Positions 8,642 to 17,704 of a stretch of 64,000 bases of DNA are shown here, piece after piece (position 1 is the stretch's first letter; the number at the start of each line of letters is the position of its first letter). The translations under genes and the position numbers were made by a program. The notes under the pieces were generated by a model. The model was given only the letters and a program-made list of their open reading frames with translations. It ran no database searches and was not told the origin of the DNA. Origin of the DNA: Putridiphycobacter roseus (GTDB lineage Bacteria > Bacteroidota > Bacteroidia > Flavobacteriales_D > Crocinitomicaceae); contig NZ_QKSB01000001.1 of NCBI RefSeq assembly GCF_003234935.1, forward strand, positions 496,001-560,000. Direction: 5' to 3'.

Positions 8642-9388
8642 ATGAATTCAATGAACATTGCAATATTTGGTTACGGTAAAATGGGGAAAGAGATTGAGAA
8701 AATCTTAATCGAAAGAGGACATAAAGTCGTTGAAAGAATCACCAGTAAATCAGACAAATCTGCAATAAACACTTCAAATATTGATGTTGTGATTGAATTT
8801 TCATCCCCCCATGCAGCGGCGGCAAACATTCAATTTTGCATAGACCATAAACTACCCATAGTCATTGGTACTACAGGTTGGTACGAGCAATTAGATACAT
8901 TAAAGCAAAATTGCAATGCAAATCAATCCGCTATGGTATATGGCACAAACTTTAGCATTGGTGTAAACATCTTCTTTACCATTAACAGTGCATTGGCAAA
9001 AATCATGAATGCTAATTTAGGCTATACTTGTACCGTAAAGGAAGTACACCACACAGAAAAAAAAGACGCACCAAGTGGTACAGGAATTACAATAGCTGAG
9101 GATATTATAGCAGAGATGGACACTTATCAAAAATGGGAAAATGTTAATAAATCTGAAATTTCGGGTCCAGAAGTACTTTCATTAGCATCAGAACGTTTAC
9201 CCGACGTACCAGGCACACACATTGTGTCCTACGAAAATAATATAGATAGAATTGATTTAATTCATACCGCTAAAAACCGAACTGGTTTTGCACTCGGAAG
9301 TGTACTTGCAGCTGAGTGGATTAAAAATAAACAAGGCGTATTTTCAATTAAAGAAATTATGCCTGAACTTATTAAAGAAATAATTTAA
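8642..9388 (+). CDS. dapB: 4-hydroxy-tetrahydrodipicolinate reductase DapB
   Basis: This enzyme reduces 4-hydroxy-tetrahydrodipicolinate with NAD(P)H in the diaminopimelate/lysine pathway, in the cytoplasm. The Rossmann motif is GYGKMG near residues 10-15, and the conserved substrate-binding stretch VKEVHHTEKKDAPSGTG contains the catalytic His and Lys. At 248 residues it has the length seen in Bacteroidota. The ATG three codons downstream (8651) fits the family start MNIAIFGYG equally well. The stop is followed one base later by lepB, so dapB, lepB and the WbqC-family gene form one operon, an arrangement often seen in this phylum. Confidence 0.96.
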   Translation: MNSMNIAIFGYGKMGKEIEKILIERGHKVVERITSKSDKSAINTSNIDVVIEFSSPHAAAANIQFCIDHKLPIVIGTTGWYEQLDTLKQNCNANQSAMVYGTNFSIGVNIFFTINSALAKIMNANLGYTCTVKEVHHTEKKDAPSGTGITIAEDIIAEMDTYQKWENVNKSEISGPEVLSLASERLPDVPGTHIVSYENNIDRIDLIHTAKNRTGFALGSVLAAEWIKNKQGVFSIKEIMPELIKEII

Positions 9389-9389
9389 G

Positions 9390-11231
9390 ATGGTAACATA
9401 CACAGGACTTATTATAGGATTTTTAATCATTTTTTTAACCCCAATTATTGGATTGTGGCATAAAATATTTCCAAAAATTGGCAGAAAATCATGGGAGGCT
9501 TTTATTCCATTTTATAATTATTATGCCGTTTTAAGGGCTTGTGGTCAACCTTGGTACTGGGTATTTTTCATGTTATTTCCAGGCGCGCAGTTTATTATGT
9601 TTGCTGCAATAAACGTAACCTTAATCCGTAAATTCGGTCAATTTGGTATCAAAGAAACTATTTTGGGAATCCTTTTCCCTTTTCCTGTGTTTTGGCAAAT
9701 TGCAAACAAAGAAGAACTACAACCTGTTGAGCCTACAAATTGGGATATTGCAAAACAAGTAGACGCTAGAACAGCCAGTGATCACATTGCATTATTTTTT
9801 GCATTACCGGTGATAGGAAATGTGATTGTATATGCTTTTTCCTTACTTGGGTTTAACCAAAAACGAAGAGGAAAGAAATCAATGATTAAGGAATGGGGGG
9901 ATGCCATTTTATTTGCATTGGTTGCTGCCAGTGTCATTAGAACTTACGTGTTTGAACCTTATCAAATTCCTACAGGTTCTATGGAAAAAACCTTAATGAT
10001 TGGAGATGCTTTATTTGTAGAGAAAGTTACTTATGGTCCAAGAGTACCAAATACACCATTTTCATACCCTATTTTCCACAATATGGTACCTTGGCTAAAC
10101 ATCAAGTCTTATTCCGAAATTCAAAAAATACCTTACACTCGTCTACCTGGCTTTAGATTCGTCAACCAATACGACGTTACCGTATTTAACTTTCCAGCTG
10201 GTGACTCGGCTTTGAACGATCCTAGGATGCCAAATGGCTTGATTGCACATACTTATGAGCAAATATTAAGAGATGAGGCTTATTTAATGGCTTTAAAAGA
10301 GAGAAAGTCTATTGCTTATTTTGAAGCACATTATGCACAATATTTACACAGAGCTAGACAAAGTTTTATTAAAAATGGGAAAGTTTATTCTAGACCAGAT
10401 GGAGAGACTGGAGAAAACTATACTGTAATTAATGGCATTTTAACCCGTCCGGTAGACAAGCGTGAAAACTACATTAAAAGAACGACTGCCGTTGCTGGCC
10501 AGACTATTGAAGTAAAAGACAAAGAATTATTTGTAGATGGAGACTTAGCATGGCAAGCCGACGACATGGAATACTCTTACAAAATTGTAGGTAAAAAATA
10601 TGAAAACTTACAAGTTAGAAATCAAAAAGACTACGAAAAATACCAACGCTTAGATGCTTTTTATAAAGGCAACTTTAAATGTAGCTACAACGAAGTACAC
10701 GGCAATGTACAAGGAGATGTTGTGGTGCCATTGACAAAAAATAACTACATTAAAGCAAAGCTAAAATATCCTAATCTGCAATTAGACATCAAAGAAAAGG
10801 GCTTCTATAAAGAAATGTTAGCCGCAGGGTATTCCTCTTATTTACCAATTTTCCCTAACGATCCGCAATACGATTGGACAGAAGATAACTTTGGTCCATT
10901 AACCATTCCGAAGAAAGGTGACGTGATTACTTTAACGCATGAAACCTTACCAATTTACAGAAGAATTATAACTGCTTACGAACACCATACCTTAGCGGAA
11001 AAAGCAGATGGTATTTATATTGATGGTGAAAAAGTAACAGAATACACTATTGGTATGAATTACTATTGGTTAATGGGAGATAACAGAAACAACTCTGCCG
11101 ATTCTAGATTCTGGGGATTTGTACCAGAAGATCACATTGTAGGTCGTGCAGCATTTATTTGGATGTCTACAGATGAAAAAGGATACTTTGGAGGCATTAG
11201 ATGGGAACGCGTATTTAAAAAAATTAAATAA
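9390..11231 (+). CDS. lepB: Signal peptidase I, long Bacteroidetes type
   Basis: A membrane serine protease (family S26) that removes signal peptides from exported proteins. The N-terminal ~150 residues hold several hydrophobic segments of the DUF5684 type seen before the peptidase in this phylum. The peptidase domain starts with a transmembrane segment (DAILFALVAASVIRTY). The catalytic Ser lies in PTGSMEKTL and the catalytic Lys in YIKRTTAVAGQ. Box E MGDNRNNSADSRFWG precedes the C-terminus. A long insertion of about 150 residues lies between the catalytic boxes, which explains the 613-residue length. Its stop overlaps the next ATG (TAATG), consistent with translational coupling. Confidence 0.95.
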   Translation: MVTYTGLIIGFLIIFLTPIIGLWHKIFPKIGRKSWEAFIPFYNYYAVLRACGQPWYWVFFMLFPGAQFIMFAAINVTLIRKFGQFGIKETILGILFPFPVFWQIANKEELQPVEPTNWDIAKQVDARTASDHIALFFALPVIGNVIVYAFSLLGFNQKRRGKKSMIKEWGDAILFALVAASVIRTYVFEPYQIPTGSMEKTLMIGDALFVEKVTYGPRVPNTPFSYPIFHNMVPWLNIKSYSEIQKIPYTRLPGFRFVNQYDVTVFNFPAGDSALNDPRMPNGLIAHTYEQILRDEAYLMALKERKSIAYFEAHYAQYLHRARQSFIKNGKVYSRPDGETGENYTVINGILTRPVDKRENYIKRTTAVAGQTIEVKDKELFVDGDLAWQADDMEYSYKIVGKKYENLQVRNQKDYEKYQRLDAFYKGNFKCSYNEVHGNVQGDVVVPLTKNNYIKAKLKYPNLQLDIKEKGFYKEMLAAGYSSYLPIFPNDPQYDWTEDNFGPLTIPKKGDVITLTHETLPIYRRIITAYEHHTLAEKADGIYIDGEKVTEYTIGMNYYWLMGDNRNNSADSRFWGFVPEDHIVGRAAFIWMSTDEKGYFGGIRWERVFKKIK

Positions 11232-11830
11232 TGATTCCTGTACTTCCTGCAACCTATTTAGGAAATACAGCATACTTTAGCCAATTGGCAAAACACAAAG
11301 TTGTTCATGTTTTAAGGGACGAAACATACCAAAAGCAGACTTTTAGAAATCGTGCAGTTATTTTAAGTGCCAATGGTCCTTTGAGTCTAAGCATTCCTGT
11401 AGTTCGCCCATTTGGAAAGAAAACAAAGACTGCAGAAGTAACTTTTAGTCTAGCAGAAAACTGGAAATTAAACCACTGGAAGACTTTAAAAAGTGCCTAC
11501 AATCGCAGTCCATACTTTGAGTTTTACGAAGACAGTTTTAAATCAGTTTTCTTTGAAGCATACGAAAACTTATTTGAATTCAATACTGCTTTAACGAACT
11601 ACTTGATAGGTAAGATTGGCATTACTTGCCAACTAAAACCCATTGAAAATAATGGAGCAAATATTCCACTAACCCTTGATTTTAGTCCGAAAGTAGAAAT
11701 TATTTTTAAGCCCTACCCTTACCTACAAACCTTTACTGAAAAATATGGATTTGTACCTAACCTAAGCATCTTAGATTTACTATTTAACGAAGGCCCAAAT
11801 ACCATTTGCATTTTAGAAGAAAGCTATTGA
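11231..11830 (+). CDS. WbqC family protein
   Basis: A 199-residue protein of the WbqC-like family, whose members are found in polysaccharide loci and beside dapB/lepB in Bacteroidota; the biochemical role is not settled. Family traits are the opening LPATYLGNTAYFSQLAKH, the NRAVILSANGPLSLSIPV strand and the helix WKLNHWKTLKSAYNRSPYF. There is no signal peptide, so it should be cytoplasmic. Its start codon overlaps the lepB stop codon and a 3-nt gap separates it from the following endonuclease-family gene. Confidence 0.85.
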   Translation: MIPVLPATYLGNTAYFSQLAKHKVVHVLRDETYQKQTFRNRAVILSANGPLSLSIPVVRPFGKKTKTAEVTFSLAENWKLNHWKTLKSAYNRSPYFEFYEDSFKSVFFEAYENLFEFNTALTNYLIGKIGITCQLKPIENNGANIPLTLDFSPKVEIIFKPYPYLQTFTEKYGFVPNLSILDLLFNEGPNTICILEESY

Positions 11831-11833
11831 AAA

Positions 11834-12898
11834 ATGAACAGAAAAACAATATACCCCATTTTAGTCCTAATTATTTCAGGAATTGTATACTTACTTAATC
11901 AAAGTAAAACGGAAGAAACAGCGATTAAAATACCGAATAAAACTAAAAACATGTCTACAGACCCTTCCATTAAAAAATTATCTATTGCTTTTTATAATGT
12001 TGAAAATTTATTTGACATTTATGATGATCCAAATACATTTGATGAGGACTTTACACCAGACGGAGAATTAAGATGGGATAATACCCGTTATATTGATAAA
12101 TTAAGTAAAATTTCCGACATAATTACCGACATAGATTCAGACAATCCTCCTGCTGTGCTGGGCTTTGCCGAAGTAGAAAACTATGCAGTTTTAAAAGATC
12201 TAATTCACACTGGCATATTGGCAAATTACCCCTATGAAATCATTCATCAAGACAACCATGATGGCAGAGGAATAGATGTGGCAGCCATTTACAGATCAGA
12301 TGTTTTTAAAGCAAAAAAAATGCAATACTATCCGGTGATCCTACCTGGCAGAACTACTTCAAACACTCGTGACATCTTACATATCACCGGTGAATTTTCA
12401 AATGGAGAAGCAGTAGAAATATTTTTCACCCATTGGTCTAGCAGAAGAAAAGGTACTCATGAAACCGCTCCAAAAAGAATTGCCACAGCAAGAATTATGC
12501 GAGAAAAAATTGATTTGGTATTGGCAAAAAATCCAAAAGCAAATATTATTATCTCAGGTGACTTTAACGACGAACCTTCAGACAGATCGGTAAAAGACTA
12601 TTTGGTGAAAAAGGATTTTTATAACCTTTCGAAAAAGTATGAAAACACAAAAAACGGCACTGTTAATCATCAAGGAGATTGGTTGGTATTCGATCAAATA
12701 ATAGTCTCAAACAGCTTATTGAATCACTCTAAAATTAAGGTTAACAAATCTGATATTCACATTCAAAAAACAAGAGACAATACTTTTGTTCACCGTGATG
12801 GAAACGAAGTGCCAAGTAGAACTTACGGGGGACCAAAATATTACGGCGGTCAATCCGATCATTATCCGGTATACTTGAATATATCAATTACGGATTAA
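11834..12898 (+). CDS. Endonuclease/exonuclease/phosphatase family protein
   Basis: A 354-residue protein of the exonuclease III-like phosphoesterase fold. An N-terminal hydrophobic stretch (IYPILVLIISGIVYLL) suggests export or membrane anchoring. Fold motifs are IAFYNVENLFDIYDDP at the start, FAEVEN (metal-binding Glu), GRGIDVAAIYR, SGDFNDEPSD and the C-terminal QSDHYPVYL with the catalytic Asp-His. The substrate (nucleic acid, phosphoinositide or other) cannot be assigned. It is the last gene of the dapB operon and its stop codon overlaps that of the convergent methyltransferase gene. Confidence 0.88.
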   Translation: MNRKTIYPILVLIISGIVYLLNQSKTEETAIKIPNKTKNMSTDPSIKKLSIAFYNVENLFDIYDDPNTFDEDFTPDGELRWDNTRYIDKLSKISDIITDIDSDNPPAVLGFAEVENYAVLKDLIHTGILANYPYEIIHQDNHDGRGIDVAAIYRSDVFKAKKMQYYPVILPGRTTSNTRDILHITGEFSNGEAVEIFFTHWSSRRKGTHETAPKRIATARIMREKIDLVLAKNPKANIIISGDFNDEPSDRSVKDYLVKKDFYNLSKKYENTKNGTVNHQGDWLVFDQIIVSNSLLNHSKIKVNKSDIHIQKTRDNTFVHRDGNEVPSRTYGGPKYYGGQSDHYPVYLNISITD

Positions 12899-13737
12899 AA
12901 AACCCTAGTCAACTCACCGTATTCAATGGTTTTACCGGTTTGGGTTTTCATACACAATTTAGTTACTTCAATGGTTTTGTTAGGGAAATAATGAGGTGCA
13001 ATTTCGTTGATGGTTTCAATTTTTAAGCGAGGGGAATATGTGTTAACAATCAAAAAACCTTCTGGATTTAAAATTTTTGAAGCCGCTTCCAACAATTCTG
13101 GAAAACGTTGTTCAATTTTCCACCTTTCTTTTTTAGCGCCCAATCCAAATGCTGGTGGATCCATGATAATACCATCATAGGTATTGCCTCTTTTTGCTTC
13201 ACGAGTTGCAAATCGCAGCGCATCTTCGAGTACCCAATGAATATCCGTTAAATTACTCAATTCCATATTTTCCTTTGCCCAAGCGTTAATCTGCTTTACA
13301 GAGTCGCAATGAAAAACATCTGCACCCACACTTCTTGCAGCGAGAGATGCCCCTCCTGTGTAACCAAATAAATTCAAAAACTTTTGATCACTTTTCAAAT
13401 TCTTCAGAATAAAATCCCAATTGGCTTTTTGCTCAGGAAACAACCCAACATGCTTAAAGCTCGTTAATTTTAATTGAAATTTTAATTGTTCAAAACCAGT
13501 CACCCACTCTTTAGGCGTACCAGCTTTTAAAGTCTTCCATTCTCCTTTCGTACTGGTCAATTCTTCAAATTGAAAGTGTGCCAATTCCAACCATTTTTTA
13601 CGATCCCAAACAGGTTTGAAATACGCATTTCTATCGGGACGGATGGTAATTATTTCACCCCAACGTTCTAACTTCTGATCGTTTCCGGCATCTAGTAATT
13701 CGTAATTGTTCCAAGGATGGGTAAAAGTTCTTTGCAT
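12895..13737 (-). CDS. Class I SAM-dependent methyltransferase, RlmI-like
   Basis: A 280-residue methyltransferase resembling the catalytic half of the 23S rRNA m5C methyltransferase RlmI but without an N-terminal PUA domain. The SAM-binding motif is LNLFGYTGGASLAAR, the acidic motif DVFHCDSV follows, and the motif DPPAFGLGAKKERWKIEQ is typical of the RlmI/RlmK group. The start at 13737 (MQRTFTHPW) is preferred over a GTG five codons upstream. It is convergent with the endonuclease-family gene, overlapping by 4 nt. The target RNA is inferred only. Confidence 0.85.
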   Translation of the reverse strand: MQRTFTHPWNNYELLDAGNDQKLERWGEIITIRPDRNAYFKPVWDRKKWLELAHFQFEELTSTKGEWKTLKAGTPKEWVTGFEQLKFQLKLTSFKHVGLFPEQKANWDFILKNLKSDQKFLNLFGYTGGASLAARSVGADVFHCDSVKQINAWAKENMELSNLTDIHWVLEDALRFATREAKRGNTYDGIIMDPPAFGLGAKKERWKIEQRFPELLEAASKILNPEGFLIVNTYSPRLKIETINEIAPHYFPNKTIEVTKLCMKTQTGKTIEYGELTRVF

Positions 13738-13813
13738 AATAAAGTAAAACACAAACCTAAAAATAAAATAGGGGTTTCTTTTAAAAATATTACTTTTACT
13801 TTATTTCTATACT

Positions 13814-14548
13814 ATGTTTACAGTTATATATCAATTTCACATCAAGGCAGGTTCCGTTGAAAATTTTATTCGTAATTGGGAAGGGTTGACCAGGCTAATT
13901 TACCAATTTGAAAATAGTTATGGGTCTCGTTTACATAAACTAAACGACTTGCATTATGTAGCATATGCGCAGTGGCCCGACAAAGCAACATGGCAAAACT
14001 CAGGGACTAAATTACCTGCGGAAGCTTCTATATTTTCGACAAAAATGAAGGATTGCTGCGAATCGTCTAGCACCGATTTTGAATTAGAAGTGGTGAGTGA
14101 CTTATTGAAAAACAGTCAATACGAAGAAAAAAACACAAAGCCCAGAGTGACTGGAGTTGGAGGTGTATTTTTAAAAGCGGAGTCGACAGAAACACTAAAA
14201 AAATGGTATGCTGACCACTTGGGTTTTGTGACAGATCAGTATGGCGCAACCTTCACTACGAAAAACACGGTTCCCCCGCACGAAATAAATTATCTGCAAT
14301 GGAGCCTTTTTAAAAAAGATAGCGATTATTTTGCCCCTTCAGAAAAGGACTGCATGATAAATTATCGGGTAGAAAATTTAATCCTATTGGTAGAAAACTT
14401 AAAGATAGCTGGCGTAACTATTTTAGATGAAATTGCGGAATTCGACTATGGTAAATTTATACATATTTTAGATCCTGAACAAAATAAGATAGAATTATGG
14501 GAGCCCGTAGACCAAATATTTACTGATTTAGAAAACGAAGCAGTTTAA
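13814..14548 (+). CDS. Fusion of antibiotic-biosynthesis-monooxygenase and VOC (glyoxalase) domains
   Basis: A 244-residue cytoplasmic protein made of two ferredoxin-like-fold modules. Residues 1 to ~100 look like an ABM domain (FTVIYQFHIKAGSVENFIRNW, YAQWPDKATWQNS). Residues ~115-235 form a VOC/glyoxalase domain (GVGGVFLKAEST, WYADHLGF, VENLILLVENL, FIHILDPEQNKIELWEP). The VOC half ends in the usual metal-ligand-bearing NKIELWEP strand. The substrate is unknown. The gene is divergent from the methyltransferase gene and 18 nt upstream of the ThiE-like gene, so the two may share a transcript. Confidence 0.8.
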   Translation: MFTVIYQFHIKAGSVENFIRNWEGLTRLIYQFENSYGSRLHKLNDLHYVAYAQWPDKATWQNSGTKLPAEASIFSTKMKDCCESSSTDFELEVVSDLLKNSQYEEKNTKPRVTGVGGVFLKAESTETLKKWYADHLGFVTDQYGATFTTKNTVPPHEINYLQWSLFKKDSDYFAPSEKDCMINYRVENLILLVENLKIAGVTILDEIAEFDYGKFIHILDPEQNKIELWEPVDQIFTDLENEAV

Positions 14549-14566
14549 TATAACGCAGCGAACAGA

Positions 14567-15091
14567 ATGGAATCATATCACATATACACCTTTCACCAAT
14601 TAGAGCAATTTAAGGTCTTTATTCATACTTTATCAAACCTTAAAACCAAAAACATTTGGCTAAAAAACACAGCCGTAATAAAGACAAATGAATACCCTGC
14701 AATAAAAGCACTTATTCGTACACATGAACTCAACATATTTATAGAAGAAAACCTATCCCTTGCACAATCTCTTGAGGCCACAGGACTTCTCACCCATGAT
14801 GCTGAAAAACTGACCTCACTCAAAGCAGCTATGCCAACAATTAAACTTGGCGTAATTGCAAATGATATTGCCGACTGTAAAAATGCGGAATTATTTGAGG
14901 CAGACCTGGTATTTTTAGGTCCGTATGAAGAAATAGGCCTTGCTCCCTACCTAAACCTTAGTCCCGTTAAACAAGACTATGAATGGATGTTTTTAAATAT
15001 TATCATTCCATTAATACCATTTGGCACCATTAACAAAATAGAAGAAAAGGAACTCTTTGAAAAATGTATCCTAGGTGGAATTGCCAAATAG
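14567..15091 (+). CDS. ThiE/TenI-like TIM-barrel protein (tentative)
   Basis: A 174-residue soluble protein that I do not recognise with certainty. The middle part (FIEENLSLAQSLEATGLL, then KLGVIANDIADCKNAELF and EADLVFLGPY) follows the pattern of thiamine-phosphate synthase/TenI proteins, where a strand ending in HLG is followed by a 'GVS.hn..e...A...GADYvflGP' strand. It is shorter than ThiE (usually ~200 residues) and the phosphate-binding residues are not obvious, so it may have lost or changed activity. It follows the ABM-VOC gene by 18 nt. Confidence 0.5.
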   Translation: MESYHIYTFHQLEQFKVFIHTLSNLKTKNIWLKNTAVIKTNEYPAIKALIRTHELNIFIEENLSLAQSLEATGLLTHDAEKLTSLKAAMPTIKLGVIANDIADCKNAELFEADLVFLGPYEEIGLAPYLNLSPVKQDYEWMFLNIIIPLIPFGTINKIEEKELFEKCILGGIAK

Positions 15092-15160
15092 TGCTATTCC
15101 ATTCAAAAACTGTGGTTCATAACTACTACTTAAAATAGAATATCATCATTTTTTTAAATG

Positions 15161-15168
15161 TATATTTG
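15161..15168 (+). promoter_or_regulatory. Bacteroidetes-type -7 box upstream of the polysaccharide cluster
   Basis: TATATTTG matches the Bacteroidetes -7 consensus TAnnTTTG and lies 17 nt upstream of the flippase ATG. No clear -33 TTG is present at the expected distance, and such octamers occur by chance in AT-rich DNA. Confidence 0.4.
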
Positions 15169-15185
15169 ATTATTTTTACGTTTAA

Positions 15186-16616
15186 ATGCTAAGAGATTTA
15201 TTAAAAGACGGTGGATTATACACATTGGCAAACTTGTTGACCAAGGGTATAGGACTATTACTCATCCCTTTCTATACCTTATATTTTTCGACAGCTGAAT
15301 ACGGTGTAAGAGATATATTAATGGTATTTGGTTTATTTGTGGGTAACATTTTTTCTCTACAATTAAACCAAGGTCTTGCAAGATACGTAGGAGAACCCAC
15401 TTTAGATGATAATTCTAAAAAGCTTTACGCCTCTACAGCAATTCTAAGTGTCGTTTTCTTATTCACTATTTTTGCCATACTTGCCTTTGTATTTTCTACC
15501 CAATTAGCAAATTTACTCAGTTCAAATTATCCAATTGGAGTAAGAACTTTTAGAATTGCTTCTGGTACCATAGTACTCAACAATATATTTTATTTTTTAA
15601 ATGTATACTTGCGCTTTTTGCGTCAATCCAAAACGGTATCCTCTCTTTCTTTTGCGCATGCAATTACGGGAATTATCCTCATGTTCTTTTTTGTCTTTTA
15701 TTTTGACTTGGGAGTAGACAGTATCTTTCTTCCATTTTTGTTTACCGTTCCAATTTTAATTATCATTCAATTATACTTTTTAAAAGATCAACTGGTCTTA
15801 AAATTCAGGTTTTCCGTTTTAAAACCATTGCTTAAATACAGTATTCCTATGCTGGCTGGTGCACTTTCTTTGGTGACCATGAATTTTACAGATAGGATAT
15901 TCATTAACGAATTACTGGGTGCCGACAGTTTAGGTATTTATAGTTTAGGTAGCCAATTTTCCTCAATTATCGGCATTATAATTACCGGGTTTGGAGCCGC
16001 AATGGGACCCATAATTCTTGAAAAACATAACCGTGCAAAAACAAGGCAAGAACTAGAGCAGTTTTTTGTCCTTTTTATTGGCATAGGTACTATTGGCGCC
16101 TTATTACTTTCTCTCTTCTCACCAGAGATTGTTCATCTATTTACCAGTCAAAATTTTCGCAGTGCTTACACTGTAATGCCCATGCTATTTTTCACGGTAT
16201 TGTTCACTGGTTTACAAATGTTTTCTATTGGCTTAATTATTCAAATGAAGACAAAAACAATTGCATTATTAATGCTGATTTTCGCTATACTTAACTTAGG
16301 ATTAAATTATTATTTTGTCCCCAAATGGGGCATTATTGGAGCAGCCTCCAGTACCTTGATTGCTACGGCACTCTACCAATTAATTAATTTTTATTTATCC
16401 TATAAAGCCTATGCTTATCGTGTTAATTTTAAAAAAATCTGGCCGGTCTTAGTTTTATTGACTATCTTACTCTATATCAATCACGTACTTTTTATTGACA
16501 ATCCCCTTATATTGGTGATAATTAAACTTTTAATTATTACCTTTTATTCTATTTTTGTCTATAAGATTCTATTGAAATCTCTTATAAAACAATTAAATAT
16601 ATTCAATAATAAATGA
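15186..16616 (+). CDS. Polysaccharide biosynthesis flippase (Wzx/MATE-like)
   Basis: A 476-residue integral membrane protein with about 12-14 hydrophobic segments, of the oligosaccharide flippase family that moves lipid-linked sugar units across the inner membrane. The family N-terminus LLKDGGLYTLANLLTKGIGLLLIPFY is recognisable, as is the central FTDRIFINELLGADSLGIYS. It opens the plus-strand polysaccharide cluster; its stop overlaps the start of the following glycosyltransferase (ATGA). The nature of the glycan (O-antigen, capsule or the A-LPS used by T9SS) cannot be read from the sequence. Confidence 0.88.
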   Translation: MLRDLLKDGGLYTLANLLTKGIGLLLIPFYTLYFSTAEYGVRDILMVFGLFVGNIFSLQLNQGLARYVGEPTLDDNSKKLYASTAILSVVFLFTIFAILAFVFSTQLANLLSSNYPIGVRTFRIASGTIVLNNIFYFLNVYLRFLRQSKTVSSLSFAHAITGIILMFFFVFYFDLGVDSIFLPFLFTVPILIIIQLYFLKDQLVLKFRFSVLKPLLKYSIPMLAGALSLVTMNFTDRIFINELLGADSLGIYSLGSQFSSIIGIIITGFGAAMGPIILEKHNRAKTRQELEQFFVLFIGIGTIGALLLSLFSPEIVHLFTSQNFRSAYTVMPMLFFTVLFTGLQMFSIGLIIQMKTKTIALLMLIFAILNLGLNYYFVPKWGIIGAASSTLIATALYQLINFYLSYKAYAYRVNFKKIWPVLVLLTILLYINHVLFIDNPLILVIIKLLIITFYSIFVYKILLKSLIKQLNIFNNK

Positions 16617-17704
16617 AAATTGCTTTCTTTACCAAATATAATGACGGCTATCTCAATCAATTGATGGAGAAAAAAAGCGCCCAACTCACCGATTATTCCT
16701 ATGATGAAATTATAACATTAATAGAAGATGATTTTTATTATATGTATGGCTCGTACATGCATTACTTTAAATCCTTAGGTCATGAAGCCATTCTAGTGGT
16801 GCCAAATTTCCAAGTACTCCTTGATAAATGGTGTTTAGAAAACAAGGTTGCCCTTAAAAGCCCTATCGACATTTGTATTCAGCAAATTCAGCAATTTGAA
16901 CCAGATATTGTTTACTTAAATAGTAATTTCGAATACTTCTCCAAGATTATTCCGGCCATTAAACCATACACGAAAGCAATTTGTGCTTGGATATCCTGTC
17001 CATTACCAAACGATTTTACAGGAAAAGGAATTGATCATATATTCACATTATTTCAGCCACACCACCAACTTTTCAAAGAAAAAGGAATTGAATCCACACT
17101 GGTTTCTGGTCATTTCGACAACAGAATTTTAAGCAAGGTGAGTGGTAATAAAATTCATCCTTTAACCTTTATTGGTGGTATAGGTGGCTTTCATAAAAAA
17201 AGAGAAGAAGCACTTATTCAATTGAGTGAAAAAACAGACTTAAAAATATGGGGTTACGGTTATAAAAGCAACAACAAACTCAAGCATTTTTTAAAATCTG
17301 CAAAGAGAAAGTTTAAACTTCAAAAAGAATTTCAAGGAGAAGCGTGGGGTATAGACATGTATCAAATACTGCATCAATCTTCTATCACCTTTAATTATCA
17401 CGGCGATATTGTAGACTCAAATGCTTTAAATTTACGTGTTTTTGAAGCAACTGGCGCAGGCTCCTTATTATTAACAGAAAACTACCCACAAATCAAATTA
17501 TTTTTTGAACCAGGAAAAGAAGTCGTTTGTTACGATTCCATAGAAGATGCCATACAAAAAATTGATTATTACCATAAACACCCAAAGGAAGCGGAAGCTA
17601 TTGCCAAAGCTGGTCAAAAAAGAACTTTAGAAAATTATAACAACAAAGATATGGTACTCTCCATGATTCCAATTTTTGAAAAACTAATTGCCAATGAAAA
17701 ATAG
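16613..17704 (+). CDS. CgeB-like glycosyltransferase
   Basis: A 363-residue GT-B-type glycosyltransferase similar to CgeB/Glyco_trans_1_2 proteins. The N-terminal domain starts MKIAFFTKYNDGYLN. The C-terminal domain has the nucleotide-sugar-binding region RVFEATGAGSLLLTENYPQIKLFF followed by the closing helices EAEAIAKAGQKRTLE. No signal peptide is present and it probably acts at the cytoplasmic face. It overlaps the flippase gene by 4 nt and overlaps the acetyltransferase start by 11 nt, so these genes are translationally coupled. Donor and acceptor are unknown. Confidence 0.8.
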   Translation: MKIAFFTKYNDGYLNQLMEKKSAQLTDYSYDEIITLIEDDFYYMYGSYMHYFKSLGHEAILVVPNFQVLLDKWCLENKVALKSPIDICIQQIQQFEPDIVYLNSNFEYFSKIIPAIKPYTKAICAWISCPLPNDFTGKGIDHIFTLFQPHHQLFKEKGIESTLVSGHFDNRILSKVSGNKIHPLTFIGGIGGFHKKREEALIQLSEKTDLKIWGYGYKSNNKLKHFLKSAKRKFKLQKEFQGEAWGIDMYQILHQSSITFNYHGDIVDSNALNLRVFEATGAGSLLLTENYPQIKLFFEPGKEVVCYDSIEDAIQKIDYYHKHPKEAEAIAKAGQKRTLENYNNKDMVLSMIPIFEKLIANEK

